From positions 15,627,507-15,691,506 of the forward strand of contig OU342632.1 of assembly GCA_910589415.1 (NCBI GenBank): DNA of 64,000 nucleotides. Direction: 5' to 3'. Positions 1 to 9,960 of this stretch are shown here, piece by piece. The notes below the pieces were generated by a model. It saw nothing but the letters and a program-made list of their open reading frames with translations, did no database searches and was not told the DNA's origin. Positions within the stretch are counted from its first letter, which is position 1; each line of letters begins with the position of its first letter. The stretch comes from Malachius bipustulatus. Lineage: Eukaryota > Arthropoda > Insecta > Coleoptera > Melyridae. Position numbers and translations under genes: made by a program.

Positions 1-740
1 AACTCGAAAAAGTAACTGAACTGATATTTAGGTACTTTTAATTTCCTGTAATGAAGAAAATTAAAGAATCTGAATTCAAAAATAGGAAAATTCGGTATTA
101 GGGGGAAATTTATGAGTCCTTACAGATCTTCATGAAAAGAATATTTAATCTGATAAAGTTGCGTAGAAAAATAAAGAAGCGATCGAAACAAGGATATCAA
201 GGAGCGCAAGCGTTTTAGAAGGACCTTTCATGGCGTGCTAAAAACATGCATCATCGGCGATGTTGTCATGCCATGTAATAACGTACCAAATATTAAGAAA
301 GTGCCTAATTAAAAACGGAATCCTTTGCTTGTTATTGCCTATAGTTAGTATGAGTATAGTAAATATTATAGCAGGAATTAAAAAAACTACCTTTATATCT
401 TTCCAGTTAAAATGCAATCTGCCATAAATATTAGAAATTGCTTAATATTGATACTAAATCAAAACAGATTGGATACTCAGTAAGGACAAGGTGATTCCCA
501 ACTCAAATGTATAACTTATACGCATGAGAAATCATAACTTATGTGATTCCCTGCCCCGCTCTAAGAAAAAAGCTCCTATTAATATGGGTCCGCAAACGTA
601 CCGTTTTCGAGATAGAAATAATTTCGAGATAAAAAATATTTTTGTTTCAGTTTTTTGACGATGTCTCAAGAACTGTTTGAAATACAGAACCCAGCTTTTG
701 TACACATCTTGTCACAAATATTATATACATAAGAGAGCAA
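1..740. other. Anonymous AT-rich sequence
   Basis: No coding similarity, RNA gene or clear repeat structure was recognised here. It is the flank into which the DIRS-like element at 744 inserted. Confidence 0.5.
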
Positions 741-801
741 ATTAATTGAAAGATCTCACGAGCCCGCCGAAGGCGGGCGAAGTTTGATCTCAATTATTCG
801 A

Positions 802-931
802 GTGTCTCGCACGAGAGATTACGAAGGTAGTATCACTACTTCTATGTCTTGGACCACAAGTTCAGAGCTAAAAATATAAACAAAAGCGCTTCCCCGTTAC
901 CATAGCGCTGCCTAGTAACTATTTATTCATT
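802..931. repeat. DIRS inverted terminal repeat, 3' side
   Basis: This arm is complementary to 6208-6340. It includes CGCTTCCCCGTTACCATAGC, whose complement is at the other end. Outside it, 743-801 is found inverted in the internal complementary region. The GC-rich palindrome at 762-778 lies in this outer edge. Confidence 0.85.
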
Positions 932-1002
932 CGTATAAAGCAATTCTATTTTTCATTTTACCTGAAATGGGGGTGGGTAATATTTATTAGTATATGGGTG
1001 GG

Positions 1003-1116
1003 AATCTCTCGTGCGAGACACTCGAATAATTGAGATCAAACTTCGCCCGCCTTCGGCGGGCTCGTGAGATCTTTCAATTATCCTTCGTGTCTCGCACTTC
1101 GAGATTACGAAGGTAG
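1003..1116. repeat. DIRS internal complementary region
   Basis: Bases 1003-1080 are the near-perfect reverse complement of the left outer edge (743-820). Bases 1077-1116 match the complement of the right outer edge (6313-6352). The two parts are fused at a shared ATT. In DIRS elements such a region templates joining of the ends into a circle; its position next to the 3' terminal repeat fits that model. Confidence 0.82.
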
Positions 1117-1280
1117 CTGTTTAGAGCAACCATTCCCTTCATCATTTAAATATTATTTATTTAAATAATACAGAGTAAAATGAAAATATGGGCCAATGAA
1201 TGCTCCAAGTATTATTATAAAACCAATAGTATTTTGGTAGTAATGTAACTCAACAAAATTATAAGGGAATAGAAATATAC

Positions 1281-1923
1281 TTAACAGATGTAAGTACTGA
1301 ATGATAGTATTGATTCTGCAAACATATATTGCTGACAACAATAATTATTGGCTGTTGATAAAAATCGGCGAATTCCTTTGAATTCGACGACCAACCAGCC
1401 ACTTTCTAAATTTCTTCGAAACTCATACCTTTTCTGACATGCGTTAGATGTCGACGCATGTCGCGTAGAATGCGCGGTAAACATTTTATCCACTCCTAAG
1501 GACAACAACGTTGATCTAATACAACGACTAATTGTCTCACTTTTAACTGCCTTTTGTGGCTTGTTAAAAGAAACAAACAGTGAGTCAATAATATTCCCTA
1601 GAAGGTTTTTCATCACCATCAAGTACTGGTTAAAAATTTTGCGCGATACACAAATTCAGGTTTTTCTCGGAAGAAAACAATCTTCAGCACTGGTTGAGGA
1701 ATCCCTGGTCGAAAAGTTTTAATTCTATCCGGGAATTCTGGGATACGTATTTCAATCTTGCACTCCAACGCAATGATATTATAGAAATCTTAACTAACGC
1801 CAAGATTTGACAGCGATAAACGGTGCCTAAGGGCAACAGCGACACTAGCTTTTCTGTCAATTTATTCAAGGCCAACTCTTCTAGCGGAAACCACGTTGTC
1901 AAGGAACCAGATCCACGTCCCAC
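1281..1923 (-). pseudogene. DIRS tyrosine recombinase, frameshifted
   Basis: The enzyme would integrate the element by site-specific recombination. The N-terminal piece (1684-1923) reads WFPLEELALNKLTEKLVSLL and then has YRCQ, the place of the first catalytic arginine. Another frame nearby gives IPDRIKTFRPG-like and FFREKPEFVYR-like blocks typical of DIRS recombinases. The C-terminal piece (1281-1622) has FTAHSTRHASTS, containing the HxxR catalytic motif. Just downstream, the expected AGWSSNSKEFADFY stretch with the catalytic tyrosine is readable only in a different frame, so at least one frameshift separates HxxR from Tyr. All catalytic landmarks can be located, but no single frame joins them. 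This is the last gene of the element, next to the internal complementary region. Confidence 0.85.
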
Positions 1924-2651
1924 GTGGATCCATACTTGGGTAAACTGAGCCTTATCTTTTAAGATACTCTGATGAAACGACTTATCAGCTGGTTATTCGT
2001 AACATCCTCCCCTGATATTAATGGCAGTGCCACTCTTGCGGAATTCAGCGTACTATGCACAGCACCATCTCTCCAAGAGGAACTTAAAAATTTTCAAAAT
2101 CCCCACTGATACATCATACGGATCCTCATAATTTCGCCAAATTCCATCGTCACCAGAGGTTAAGAATCCTATTATAATTTTTTTTAACGTGGATTCTGTT
2201 GAAGAACCGATTGAAATGTTAATCGCTTCTTAAGGTGTATCTTTCAACAATAACGCCTGGCTGATAACGTGGCGGCAGCCAAGATAAGCTTCGCCGCCAG
2301 TAGATTCACGTGTTTTGCAAGGAGTCTAACATATTAGGATCGCTACTTCAAACCAGATCCAATCCCCTTAGTGATAATTTTTTGAAACCTCGAAACCGAC
2401 CTGAGTCGACCAGCGAGGTACAACGGCGACAGCTTCTGCCCTGTCACTTTTGATAAGTAATAAAACATTCAATCAGACCCACTGATCGTAAATGCCTCAA
2501 AGGCGAAAGCCCCAGGGTCTCTTTACCAAGGCAACAGTCTGCGTACTTAGCATTTCTTCTACAAGCAAATAAATCTTTTTTCACAGGTTCCCGAGCTTCC
2601 CATAATTCTTTTAAATACATAGTTCGCCAGTTCCCATCCGGCTTCCGAATT

Positions 2652-2932
2652 ATCGATACGTGATGAAGGATCCGCTTCGTCATTTTCCTTTGAGGGAATG
2701 TATGAAGCGTAAACCCATAACTGACGGGCCTCACACCAGTTTCATAACTCGCATGCTAACACATGAAGAGGAAAATAACGGATACCTCCCATCCGATTGA
2801 TGTAGGCTATCGTCTCCCTATTATAGACTATGAGCAAAACAGCTGCATCCCTCAGATAAGCTGCAAATCACTTCAATGCGAATAAAACCGTCTTAAGCTC
2901 CAAATGATTTATATGAAGATTCCTCTCCAAAG
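2652..2932 (-). pseudogene. DIRS RNase H domain remnant
   Basis: RNase H would remove RNA from the RNA-DNA hybrid during copying. Minus-strand frames show LHINHLELKTVLFALK, then IAYINRMGG, then a shifted frame with ASYIP/PSKENDEAD-like residues ending in a D near 2655. This is the usual block order of the DIRS RNase H, with acidic residues at the LELK and NDEAD positions. In-frame stops and shifts are present (for example after FALK). It lies between the reverse transcriptase and recombinase pieces. Confidence 0.75.
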
Positions 2933-3257
2933 TCCACTGGCGGGCTCGCCATTGCAAAAAACATCCCATCCGGACAACGAAACATGAAAATAAATCGTTC
3001 TCTAGTACCTTTTGCTCCTCACTTTCCTACTAGCCTTAGGCAAGGCCTTCAGTCACCAATCTCAGTTTCTTAGAATAAACTTCGCCACTGACATGAACGC
3101 ATCGAAACAACCCTAAATTTTTTCTAAGGCTTGACTCTGCTCTTTTGAAGAATCTGCAAAATTTATTCAAGGCCAAGTTGTAACAGGCTGTACTCGACTG
3201 CAGGACGGCAAGCCATCACTGACCCAACAACCTTGGCAAACACACGAATCTTCAACT

Positions 3258-3302
3258 TCCTTTTTTTTTTTTTTTATTTTTTTTTTTTTTTTTATTTATT
3301 TA
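3258..3302. repeat. Poly-T low-complexity tract
   Basis: Two T runs separated by single A residues, followed by TTTATTTATTTAT. It interrupts the DIRS polyprotein region and may be a decayed retroposon tail or polymerase slippage. Confidence 0.7.
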
Positions 3303-3344
3303 TAGGGACTTCTATCTGCTTTCACATCGTGATCTTTTTATCTG

Positions 3345-3810
3345 TGGAAGCTCAACTCTCAGGGTATCAATTTGAATCTAAAAAGAATCCTAAATATTTG
3401 CATCGCCTCTCAGGCACCAATTTGGACTTGTCACAGTTGATGATAAATCCTAACCTCTCAAGTAGTTCGATGGTTTGAATCAGATTCTCGCTGCACTCTT
3501 CAACTTGGTGGCCTTAAGATAAAAATTCATCTAGGTACACCACCGAGAGTGAACCTCTCGAGCGTAGATAATTTATTACTGGCTTCAATAACTTTGTAAG
3601 AGTCAATGGGCACGTACATAGGCCAAAAGGCAAGCAAACTTGTGAATCTTGCCATTAACATAAACCTCAAAAACTTGCGATGTGGCCCCATACTGGAATC
3701 AGTAAATAAGCATCTTTCAAGATAAAGGTATTCAACTCCTTCAAGTTCAGAATTATGCTGGACATCAGACTTGGGAACTAAGAAAAAACGGCGGAAAAAA
3801 CTGACTTGAA
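3345..3810 (-). pseudogene. DIRS reverse transcriptase remnant
   Basis: The enzyme would copy element RNA. In order on the minus strand: FRRFFLVPKSD, KDAYLLIPV (first catalytic aspartate block), CLPFGLCTCPLTLTKLLKPV, SLSVVYLDE and LLERLGFIINCDKSKLVPE followed by CKYLGFFLDS. These match the DIRS-type RT blocks. The normal YLDD box reads YLDE, so one catalytic aspartate is changed. Several stop codons and at least one shift occur, including a stop soon after the first block. Confidence 0.85.
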
Positions 3811-4309
3811 ACTTCCTAAGTCTCCACAGTCGCGTTTATCGAAAGCAGTCTATCAATTTCCAATTGGATGCTCACTCCTGCTCCGGCCATCCTCTGGATG
3901 GTAGAGAGTAAATCTGTGCAAGGGTTGACTCGAACGGCAATTTATAAACTTTCTCTGTTTGAATAATAGACTTGTCATCAGAGATCGCTTCCCAAGTTTT
4001 CACAAAATGTTTTAGGCGACTCGCAAAAGTACTTACGTTGCTGCGATCATAATCGTTTATTTATGTAGTTTATGCTAACAAAAAACAAGGATAGTTTGTT
4101 AAATTGCTCCAATCTTATCTCTTGGATAAGACAGACCAATATAATCTCTACTATACCTTCCAGATAAAGCATGATTATCAAGTGAGACATTTTATACCTC
4201 TCGGTCAAAACATAAAACAGTATAAACAGATATGAATGTTATATTATCATATCAAAGAAAAACTATCGCATCTCGTGCTAAAGTTTAACCATAAACATTA
4301 TTTTCTGTA

Positions 4310-4722
4310 TCTCTCAGGGGTGCTAACGACTCGATCAATGGGGCCAATGCTGTTAGAGCAATGGGGCCCGCTAACTTCTGTCTCGCGCCAAAATATTTGT
4401 CCATCTTCAGAGCCGACTATTTTAGATTCACTGCCACCTCATATTGGCGGCACGAATGACAGTTCACCATACCTAGGATACTTTTCCATCAAAAACTTTT
4501 TCTTTAGTCCGTCCGACAAGTATTTCTTCCAGCGCGCTGCGACACTGGAGTGCAGAATCAACTCAGGGTCCTCGCGTATACATGTTCTTCCCCAAAGATA
4601 CGTAGCCCGTCCTCATCCAACTCCCAAGGAGTCCGACACCCTCCGATGTTGCAGATGTCGACTGGAGTATCCGGATTTACACTTTGGATGTACTCTAAGT
4701 TCATATCCACGGAGTCTCACCC
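4310..4722 (-). pseudogene. DIRS gag-like fragment, frameshifted
   Basis: Three minus-strand frames give successive blocks. About 4561-4722 contains TPWELDEDGLRIFGEE. About 4445-4560 contains LILHSSVAARWKKYLSDGLK, then KFLMEKYPRYGELSFVPPI. About 4310-4430 contains MDKYFGARQKLAGPIALTAL. The pattern of a 'sVA.RW...l..GL....L.eKYP' block followed by a helical 'q..la..l.aL' block resembles DIRS gag proteins. Plus-strand open frames in the same place have no such similarity and are taken as shadows. Confidence 0.6.
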
Positions 4723-4984
4723 CAGAGCGTTGGCATTCGCAGACAGATCAACCAAAAAAATTTATTTGTCGCCCATCGCAGCTAATCGTATGTTTATGTA
4801 GTTGATGTCAACAGAAACATGGTTAATTTGATTATACATGACTCCAATCTTAACTCTCGGATAAGACAGAACAATATAATCTCTACTTTATCTTCCAGAT
4901 AAAGCTTGACTATTAGTTGAGTCCTTTTGTACCTCTCGGGCAAAACAAAGCACTTATGTGGTTGATGTCAACGAAAATACGGTT

Positions 4985-5289
4985 AAGTAATAATAATAAT
5001 AATAATAATAATATCTTTATTTTCTTTCTGACAAACAATGTTTGTATAGAATTGGTCAAGTAGGTATAAGCGTTCTTAAAGCTAACAAACAAATAGCTAA
5101 CAAAAAAATTACAATGTTGGAACATGAATAAAACAAATAAAGCAAATACAGAAACTGACAATCACAAACTTAAAATACCACACCTAAATCACAGTTAAAC
5201 CACATCAAGATGTCAAGAATTCCTCCACAGAATAAAAACAGTCTCTCAGTAAATAAGTTGTAAGTAGTGATTTAAAAGACTTTGTTGGC
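4985..5289 (-). mobile_element. Probable truncated LINE 3' end inserted in the tandem array
   Basis: The sequence between GGTTAA and ATACATGACTC is absent from the other copies of the surrounding array unit, so it is an insertion of about 305 bases. Read on the minus strand it ends AATAAAGATA followed by a (TTA)n tail, a common 3' end of non-LTR retrotransposons. No coding similarity remains. The family is unknown. Confidence 0.5.
4987..5013. repeat. (TAA)n microsatellite
   Basis: About nine TAA units. It forms the tail of the presumed retroposon insert described at 4985-5289. Confidence 0.85.
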
Positions 5290-6013
5290 CATACATGACT
5301 CAAATCTTACCTCTCGGATAAGACAGAGCAATACAACTTCTACTTTACCTTCCAGATAAGACCAATATTATTAGTTGAGTCCTTTTATGCCTCTCGGGCA
5401 AAACAAAGCACTCCATACATGACTCCAATCTCACCAGTTGAGTCCTTTTATACCTCTCGGGCGAAACAAAGGACTCATGTAGTTGATGTCAGCCAAAACA
5501 AGGTCATTCTGTTGATACGTGACTCCAATCTTACCTCTCGGATAAGACGGAGCCATATAATCTCTACTTTACCTTCTAGATAAAGTCTGATTATTAGGTG
5601 TGTCCTTATTTATACCTCCCGGGCAAAACAAAGCACTCATGTGGTTGACATCAACGAAAATAAGATTAATTTATTCATACATGACTCCAATCTTACCAGT
5701 TGAGTCCTTTTATACCTCTCGGGCGAAACAAAGGACTCATGTAGTTGATGTCAGCAAAACCAAGGTTAGTCTGTTTATACGTGACTCCAATCTTACCTCT
5801 CGGATAAGACAGAGCCATATAATCTCTACTTTACCTTCCAGATAAAGTCTGATTATTAGTGTGTCTTTATTTATACCTCTCGGGCAAAACAAAGCACTCG
5901 TATAAACAGATATAAATGTTATGGTATATCCCAGAAACGCAATCGCATCTCGTGCTAACGTTTAACCATAAACATTTATATACCTTCACTGTTTGATGCG
6001 TTTGTCTCAGACG

Positions 6014-6142
6014 TCATCGACGTTGGGGCATCTCGTGCCAAGACAGCATCACAGCGAAATCCGTCACAATATCTTCCATCCAGTCTTTGGACGTTCTTTC
6101 CTTCGAACGATCTCGGTTTCTGGATCTCTGATGATTATCCAT
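6014..6142 (-). pseudogene. DIRS gag N-terminus-like short frame
   Basis: A 42-codon frame starts at an ATG whose first base is 6142. It begins MDNHQRSRNRDRSKERTSKD, a basic and polar stretch, then DWMEDIVTDFAVMLSWHE, and stops at 6014-6016. It lies just inside the 5' terminal repeat, where the first gene of a DIRS element should start. No direct family match is certain. The assignment rests on position, the basic N-terminus and the gag-like block further along at 4310-4722. It could instead be a chance short frame. Confidence 0.4.
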
Positions 6143-6207
6143 TACTAAAATAGAACTGAAAATTTATTATACGAAAAACTGACGTGTGGTCTGTTTGACA
6201 CAAAAGA

Positions 6208-6340
6208 AATGAATGAATAAATAGTTACTAGGCAGCGCTATGGTAACGGGGAAGCGCTTTTGTTTATATTTTTAGCTCTGAACTTGTGGTCCAAGACATA
6301 GAAGTAGTGATACTACCTTCGTAATCTCGAAGTGCGAGAC
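6208..6340. repeat. DIRS inverted terminal repeat, 5' side
   Basis: Reverse complement of 802-931. The outer extension to 6353 is represented inverted in the internal complementary region at 1077-1116. Confidence 0.85.
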
Positions 6341-6399
6341 ACGAAGGATAATTATTTTTATGTGGCAGTGAAACAAATCATAAAAAATGTCAAATACAA

Positions 6400-6912
6400 C
6401 GATTTTTTTTGTCCACAGCACTGTTGCTACTTTTATGTTTTTAATAATCAAATGCCGTTTTTCTCGCAAACAGTTCATATTATTATTAAAGGTTTTGAGC
6501 CAGCGCACCTTTTTCGTGTAGAAAAGATTGACAGTTTAAAATATACTTCCACAATGACAATTTTCCCAGTGTCGTAGGAATTAGGGGCAAAAAATTCTAA
6601 GTAAACCCAAAATCTCCGCCACTGACATATAAAATAAATTCAAATAGAGCTCACAAAGTAAATAATATAATATAAGAATCGAGATAAGATGTGTAAAAAA
6701 ATTCAGTTTTATATCTGAAACGGTTACTGAGATAATCGTTAAAAAAAAACTGAAAATAAAAAATTGACACCCTCTCGAAATCTCGAAAAAATCTCGAAAA
6801 CGGTGATGGGTTTTCGGATCCATGTTAATAAGCTTTTTTTCACAGAACCTTCCATTTTCATATCACACCTTCCATTTTCCGACAGATGTTTTGAAACACC
6901 CTATTTACAAAT
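6400..6912. repeat. Dispersed repeat, copy 1 of 2
   Basis: Shares interspersed blocks in the same order with 37703-38206. Examples are TTTTTCTCGCAAACAG versus TTTTTCTCGAAAACGG, a GACAGTTTAAAAT-like block, and CCATGTTAATAAGCTTTTTT versus CCATGTTATTATCAGCTTTT, with both ending in ATGTTTTGAAACA. The copies are strongly diverged. No coding potential was recognised. The copy begins just outside the DIRS terminus. The stretch 6913-7395 holds nothing I recognise. Confidence 0.6.
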
Positions 6913-7395
6913 TAGGACGCATAATTTCTTAGATGAAGAACAAATGGACATGGTATTGACATATGGGGATTCACATAAAATCAGTGGCTGATGATAACCT
7001 TTACACCCTAATATTTCCTCAAAGATATCCGAGATCTGAAGCAATTTTACGTTTATATGGTTGAGCTTGAACGGGGTAAAGAAACTGAATTTTCCCAAAC
7101 TGAAACCAATTTTCGGTCTGAGCAACAAGATTACCCCATTATAGTGATAATTGAACCACCATTTGGGATATATGTACCACAATAATATTCCGAAGTTAAG
7201 CGAATATTGAAACAATATTTACTTTACCCATTTCATGCATTAAATCAAGCACAGGCAATATCGGGCACCGTAAAATTTTCACTCAGCGAACACACTTTCA
7301 AAACGATTTTCAGTAAATACTTACATACATATGTGTATTTCATCCTGTAAAATTGTTACTGGTGCTTTTTACTAACAATTTCTGCGTGCTAATTT

Positions 7396-7545
7396 ACCAG
7401 TACTCTTCGATGAAGTTACTCTCAACGAAAGACAGCACATGCGGCTTCTTTTACGATGGTGCTCCACCATATTTTTTGATACAAGTGCGACAACATTTGA
7501 ATAATATGTTTCCCGAATGAGAGATAGGTCAAAAGGTGTTCTAAT
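7396..7545 (+). pseudogene. Mariner-like transposase fragment (DGAPP region)
   Basis: Two frames together give NLPVLFDEVTLNERQHM and then YDGAPPYFLIQVRQHLNNMF. This matches the second catalytic aspartate region of Tc1/mariner-type DDE transposases (usually WFMHDGAPxHF...VRxxLN). One frameshift lies between the two pieces, and a stop follows PNER. Only about 50 codons survive. The family is the same type as the fragment at 36050-36660. Confidence 0.75.
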
Positions 7546-7659
7546 CAGATGATCCCCAAAACGTTGTTCATGTTTTATTAAAATTTACTTCTTGTGTATT
7601 TCCGCAACTACAAATCTTTTAGGTATTGCAATTTTGTATCATTATTAGTCTCTTCTTCT

Positions 7660-8020
7660 TCATGTGCCGTCTCTTCTACGAAGGTTGGCGATCAATAATG
7701 CAATTTTAACTTTCGAAACTGTTCTAAATAGTTCAGCTTTTGTCTTTCTATGGCTTTCTATGGCATATACCATGGTTTTAAATTCCCCATTCAGGAAACT
7801 ATTCACGTCCAGCTCCCCTTGCTGTCAATTTTTCCTTGAATTATCAGCTATAGATAATTAGCATCTACTTTTTTCCGCGCTTGATATGCCCAAAGTACCT
7901 ACGCAATTTTATTTTTTGATGGTATAATGAAGTTCTGTTTGAGTATATTTATTCTGCTCAGCACTTCCTCGTTCCGTAACCGGTCAATTTACGATATCCG
8001 CAGCATGCGTCGATATGTCC
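7660..8020 (-). pseudogene. LINE reverse transcriptase C-terminus (RTE-like)
   Basis: Minus-strand frames show RISWTD..NEEVLSRIN, then YFGHIKRGKK, LIIQGKIDSKG, and finally KVKIALLIANLRRRDGT before a stop at 7660-7662. This block order is the conserved tail of an endonuclease-reverse transcriptase ORF widespread in insect non-LTR elements. Several stops and shifts separate the blocks, so it is a decayed 5'-truncated copy. The upstream stretch to about 9240 is AT-rich and otherwise unassigned. Confidence 0.75.
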
Positions 8021-8029
8021 AAATCTCAA

Positions 8030-9240
8030 AGGAGGTATTTTTTTCGACAGGGTTTCTGTTAGCGTCCACGCTTCTGATAAAAGAAGTCATTTTCTGATAA
8101 GCTATAATTTTGCAAGTATATGCATGTTGGTTGAGAATCCTTATTAGAGAATATTATTCCTACTGCAATTCTGAGTTCAGTTACATTAATTATTATGTAA
8201 AAGAGAAATTTTCTGTTGGTATGGCTTGAAACAAGTCACCCACATTTATCCCAATAATAATTCTTATTCTGAAAAAGATTACCAGGCGATAAAATGACAA
8301 CGCAGTAGCAGGCTTTGAATATTTAATACACCTAACTAGCGGAAGTATGAGGAACTGCGGAAGTTATTTTTTTAATAATGTAGCATTTCAAGGGGTATAT
8401 CACGACGTTTTATAAGGCGAAATGTAGTCTGCAAAAAATTTATATTTTAGGATACATTCCAACATATTCTGATTAGGTAAATAATTCAAAAGTCGTTCTG
8501 AATTTCAAATGAAAGCATTTATACCCCATTTTACTTCTACATTTGTTCTACTTTTCTCTATACCCTACATATAAAATGGATATGTTAATTTTTATTTAAA
8601 TTAGCCCAAAAAATTTCTAATTAAGTACCTACCTAGTTCAAAATACATTTTCTTGTTTGTGCTGGAATAGAAACACGCACTCAAAAACATTTCACATACC
8701 AATTAAACGAGTATTTACCAGTATTAAATCAGTATACACAGAATATTTAGAAACAATACCACGGACCAAAAATCAGAGAAAAATCAATCCTGGATAGGTC
8801 AAGAAGTCACACATATAATAAATAACACTGCAGATACGTACATAATAACACTGACATAAACACACGAGACGCGACCAACGTACCTAAAACAAACAACAGA
8901 GATTTAAAAGAGAGATAAACACTACGCAAATGCTAAGGAAATGATTGATTAACTTAATTCTTATTTGAAGAATATTTCGTCTGACTTTTTCAAAGCGATT
9001 TACCTACCACAAATAAATAATAAAAATTGAAAATAATGCAACCTTCAATAGTTATTTTTCACAACAAACAATGATAGCGGAGTCAATTATTTCATGATTC
9101 CTCCCAAAAGGTCTTCATTTCTGATTTTTGGATATGATTTAGGACCATTGCTAGTAGTAAAATACCATGCAATTTTGCACAAACGAAAGCCTTATGCGTT
9201 TTGGGTAATGCGCAAAAAAAACCGGATAACAATATACACA
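8030..9240. other. AT-rich stretch without recognised gene
   Basis: No coding similarity seen. A short open frame begins at 9094 and may overlap the decayed N-terminal part of the following pseudogene, but its residues are not recognisable. Confidence 0.4.
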
Positions 9241-9960
9241 AAAAGATCCCAACATTATTGCAACAGCTCTTTTCAAAAGTACGGATTATGAAAAGGTCTT
9301 CATAATTGGTGAAGACGTGGACCTGCTGGTGCTTTTCACAGGTTTGGGCTCTCTAGTCAAGAACAGAACGTGTTTTTTCTCGGAAAAGTAATACAGCAGT
9401 AATGATTATAAAGGCTCATTAAGTTAACGGGCAGATTTCTGTGGCAATTTCTGAAGAAGATATCGAGTCTAAGTGGAAATTTTTTAAATTTATCTATTCT
9501 TGACATGAAAGTAATTACAAAAATATTAATAAAAGTCATTTGACGTCGATATTAGCTTCAAAAACGAGCACAAAAATCTGCCCGTTAGCCTAATGAGACT
9601 TTATAATATTGTCTGATAGAGTTGAATCTGGTTATGCTACCTATTCAACCTCGTCAAATATTGTACTATTTGACCTTGCGCATTCAGTGGATGTGATACC
9701 ACTTCTGCTCCTTTCTGGCAAAGACATAACTGTGCAGTACATTTCAGAAGAATCCTTAGTTTTTTTTAATATTATGCAGTGTTTGTGCAAGAGATCAAGA
9801 GAATTTCTGTAATAAAAGTTTTGCCAATGCAGGAGAGATAGTCTTTCAAGATAGACTTTGGCAAGAGAGTAATGTTTGCTCTATAGTCTATAGGTATACG
9901 ATGATGATGTACACACTGACAGTCTGAATAGGCTTCGCTACCAGCTTAAGAAAAAAAAAA
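9241..9960 (+). pseudogene. Decayed 'GEDVDLLVL / SGCDTTSA' family gene split by a MITE
   Basis: The first part (about 9241-9390) reads KDPNIIATALFKSTDYEKVF and then IIGEDVDLLVLFTGLGS. The second part, after a 200-base insertion, reads AFSGCDTTSAPF at about 9678-9713. A weak block, DSLNRLRYQLKK, follows at about 9925-9953. Proteins with GEDVDLLVLL followed by HAFSGCDTTSA are common uncharacterised insect proteins, probably mobile-element derived; the acidic motif is reminiscent of PIN/FEN-like nucleases, which is inference. Frames change between blocks. The N-terminal region is not recognisable. Confidence 0.65.
9406..9605. mobile_element. Small TIR element (MITE), about 190 bp
   Basis: Terminal inverted repeats of about 30 bases: TTATAAAGGCTCATTAAG with ACGGGCAGATTT on the left, and AAATCTGCCCGTTAGCCTAA with TGAGACTTTATAA on the right. 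TTATA flanks both sides and may be the target duplication. It interrupts the pseudogene at 9241-9960. No coding capacity. Confidence 0.8.

Larger units (their letters stand above)
4044..5900. repeat. Tandem array inside the DIRS 5' half
   Basis: Multiple direct copies of a roughly 120-190-base unit. Its landmarks are GACTCCAATCTTACCTCTCG, ATAAGACAGAGCAATATAAT, CTTCCAGATAAAG, ACCTCTCGGGCAAAACAAAG and GTAGTTGATGTCA. Full or partial copies begin near 4044, 4780, 5290, 5410, 5480, 5640 and 5740. A further segment, GTATAAACAGATAT with CGCATCTCGTGCTAA, occurs at 4221-4300 and 5899-5980 and brackets the gag-like piece. The array separates the two gag-like fragments, so it probably arose by duplication after or during loss of gag function, but intron or regulatory repeats cannot be excluded. 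Confidence 0.8.
744..6353 (-). mobile_element. Degenerate DIRS-like tyrosine-recombinase retrotransposon
   Basis: About 5.6 kb, coding on the minus strand. Three structural marks of DIRS elements are visible. Inverted terminal repeats (about 802-931 and 6208-6340) are complementary over roughly 130 bases. An internal complementary region at 1003-1116 is made of the complement of the outer left edge (743-820) joined to the complement of the outer right edge (about 6313-6352). Both outer edges share a short ATT/AATT, as expected for recombinase-mediated crossover. In coding order, 6142 to 1281, come gag-like pieces, reverse transcriptase, RNase H and tyrosine recombinase, which is the DIRS order. 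All genes carry stops and frameshifts, so the copy is dead as an autonomous element. A tandem array (4044-5900) and a small foreign insert (4985-5289) enlarge the 5' half. The structural identification is firm; the exact ends are good to a few bases. Confidence 0.88.

Noticed and set aside
762..778. GC-rich palindrome GCCCGCCGAAGGCGGGC as a bacterial-style terminator
   Set aside because: It is part of the DIRS terminal repeat and recurs in the internal complementary region; the host is eukaryotic.
4236..4805. 189-codon plus-strand open frame inside the DIRS element
   Set aside because: The minus strand of the same segment gives gag-like blocks in element order; the plus frame has no similarity and spans the tandem-array boundary.
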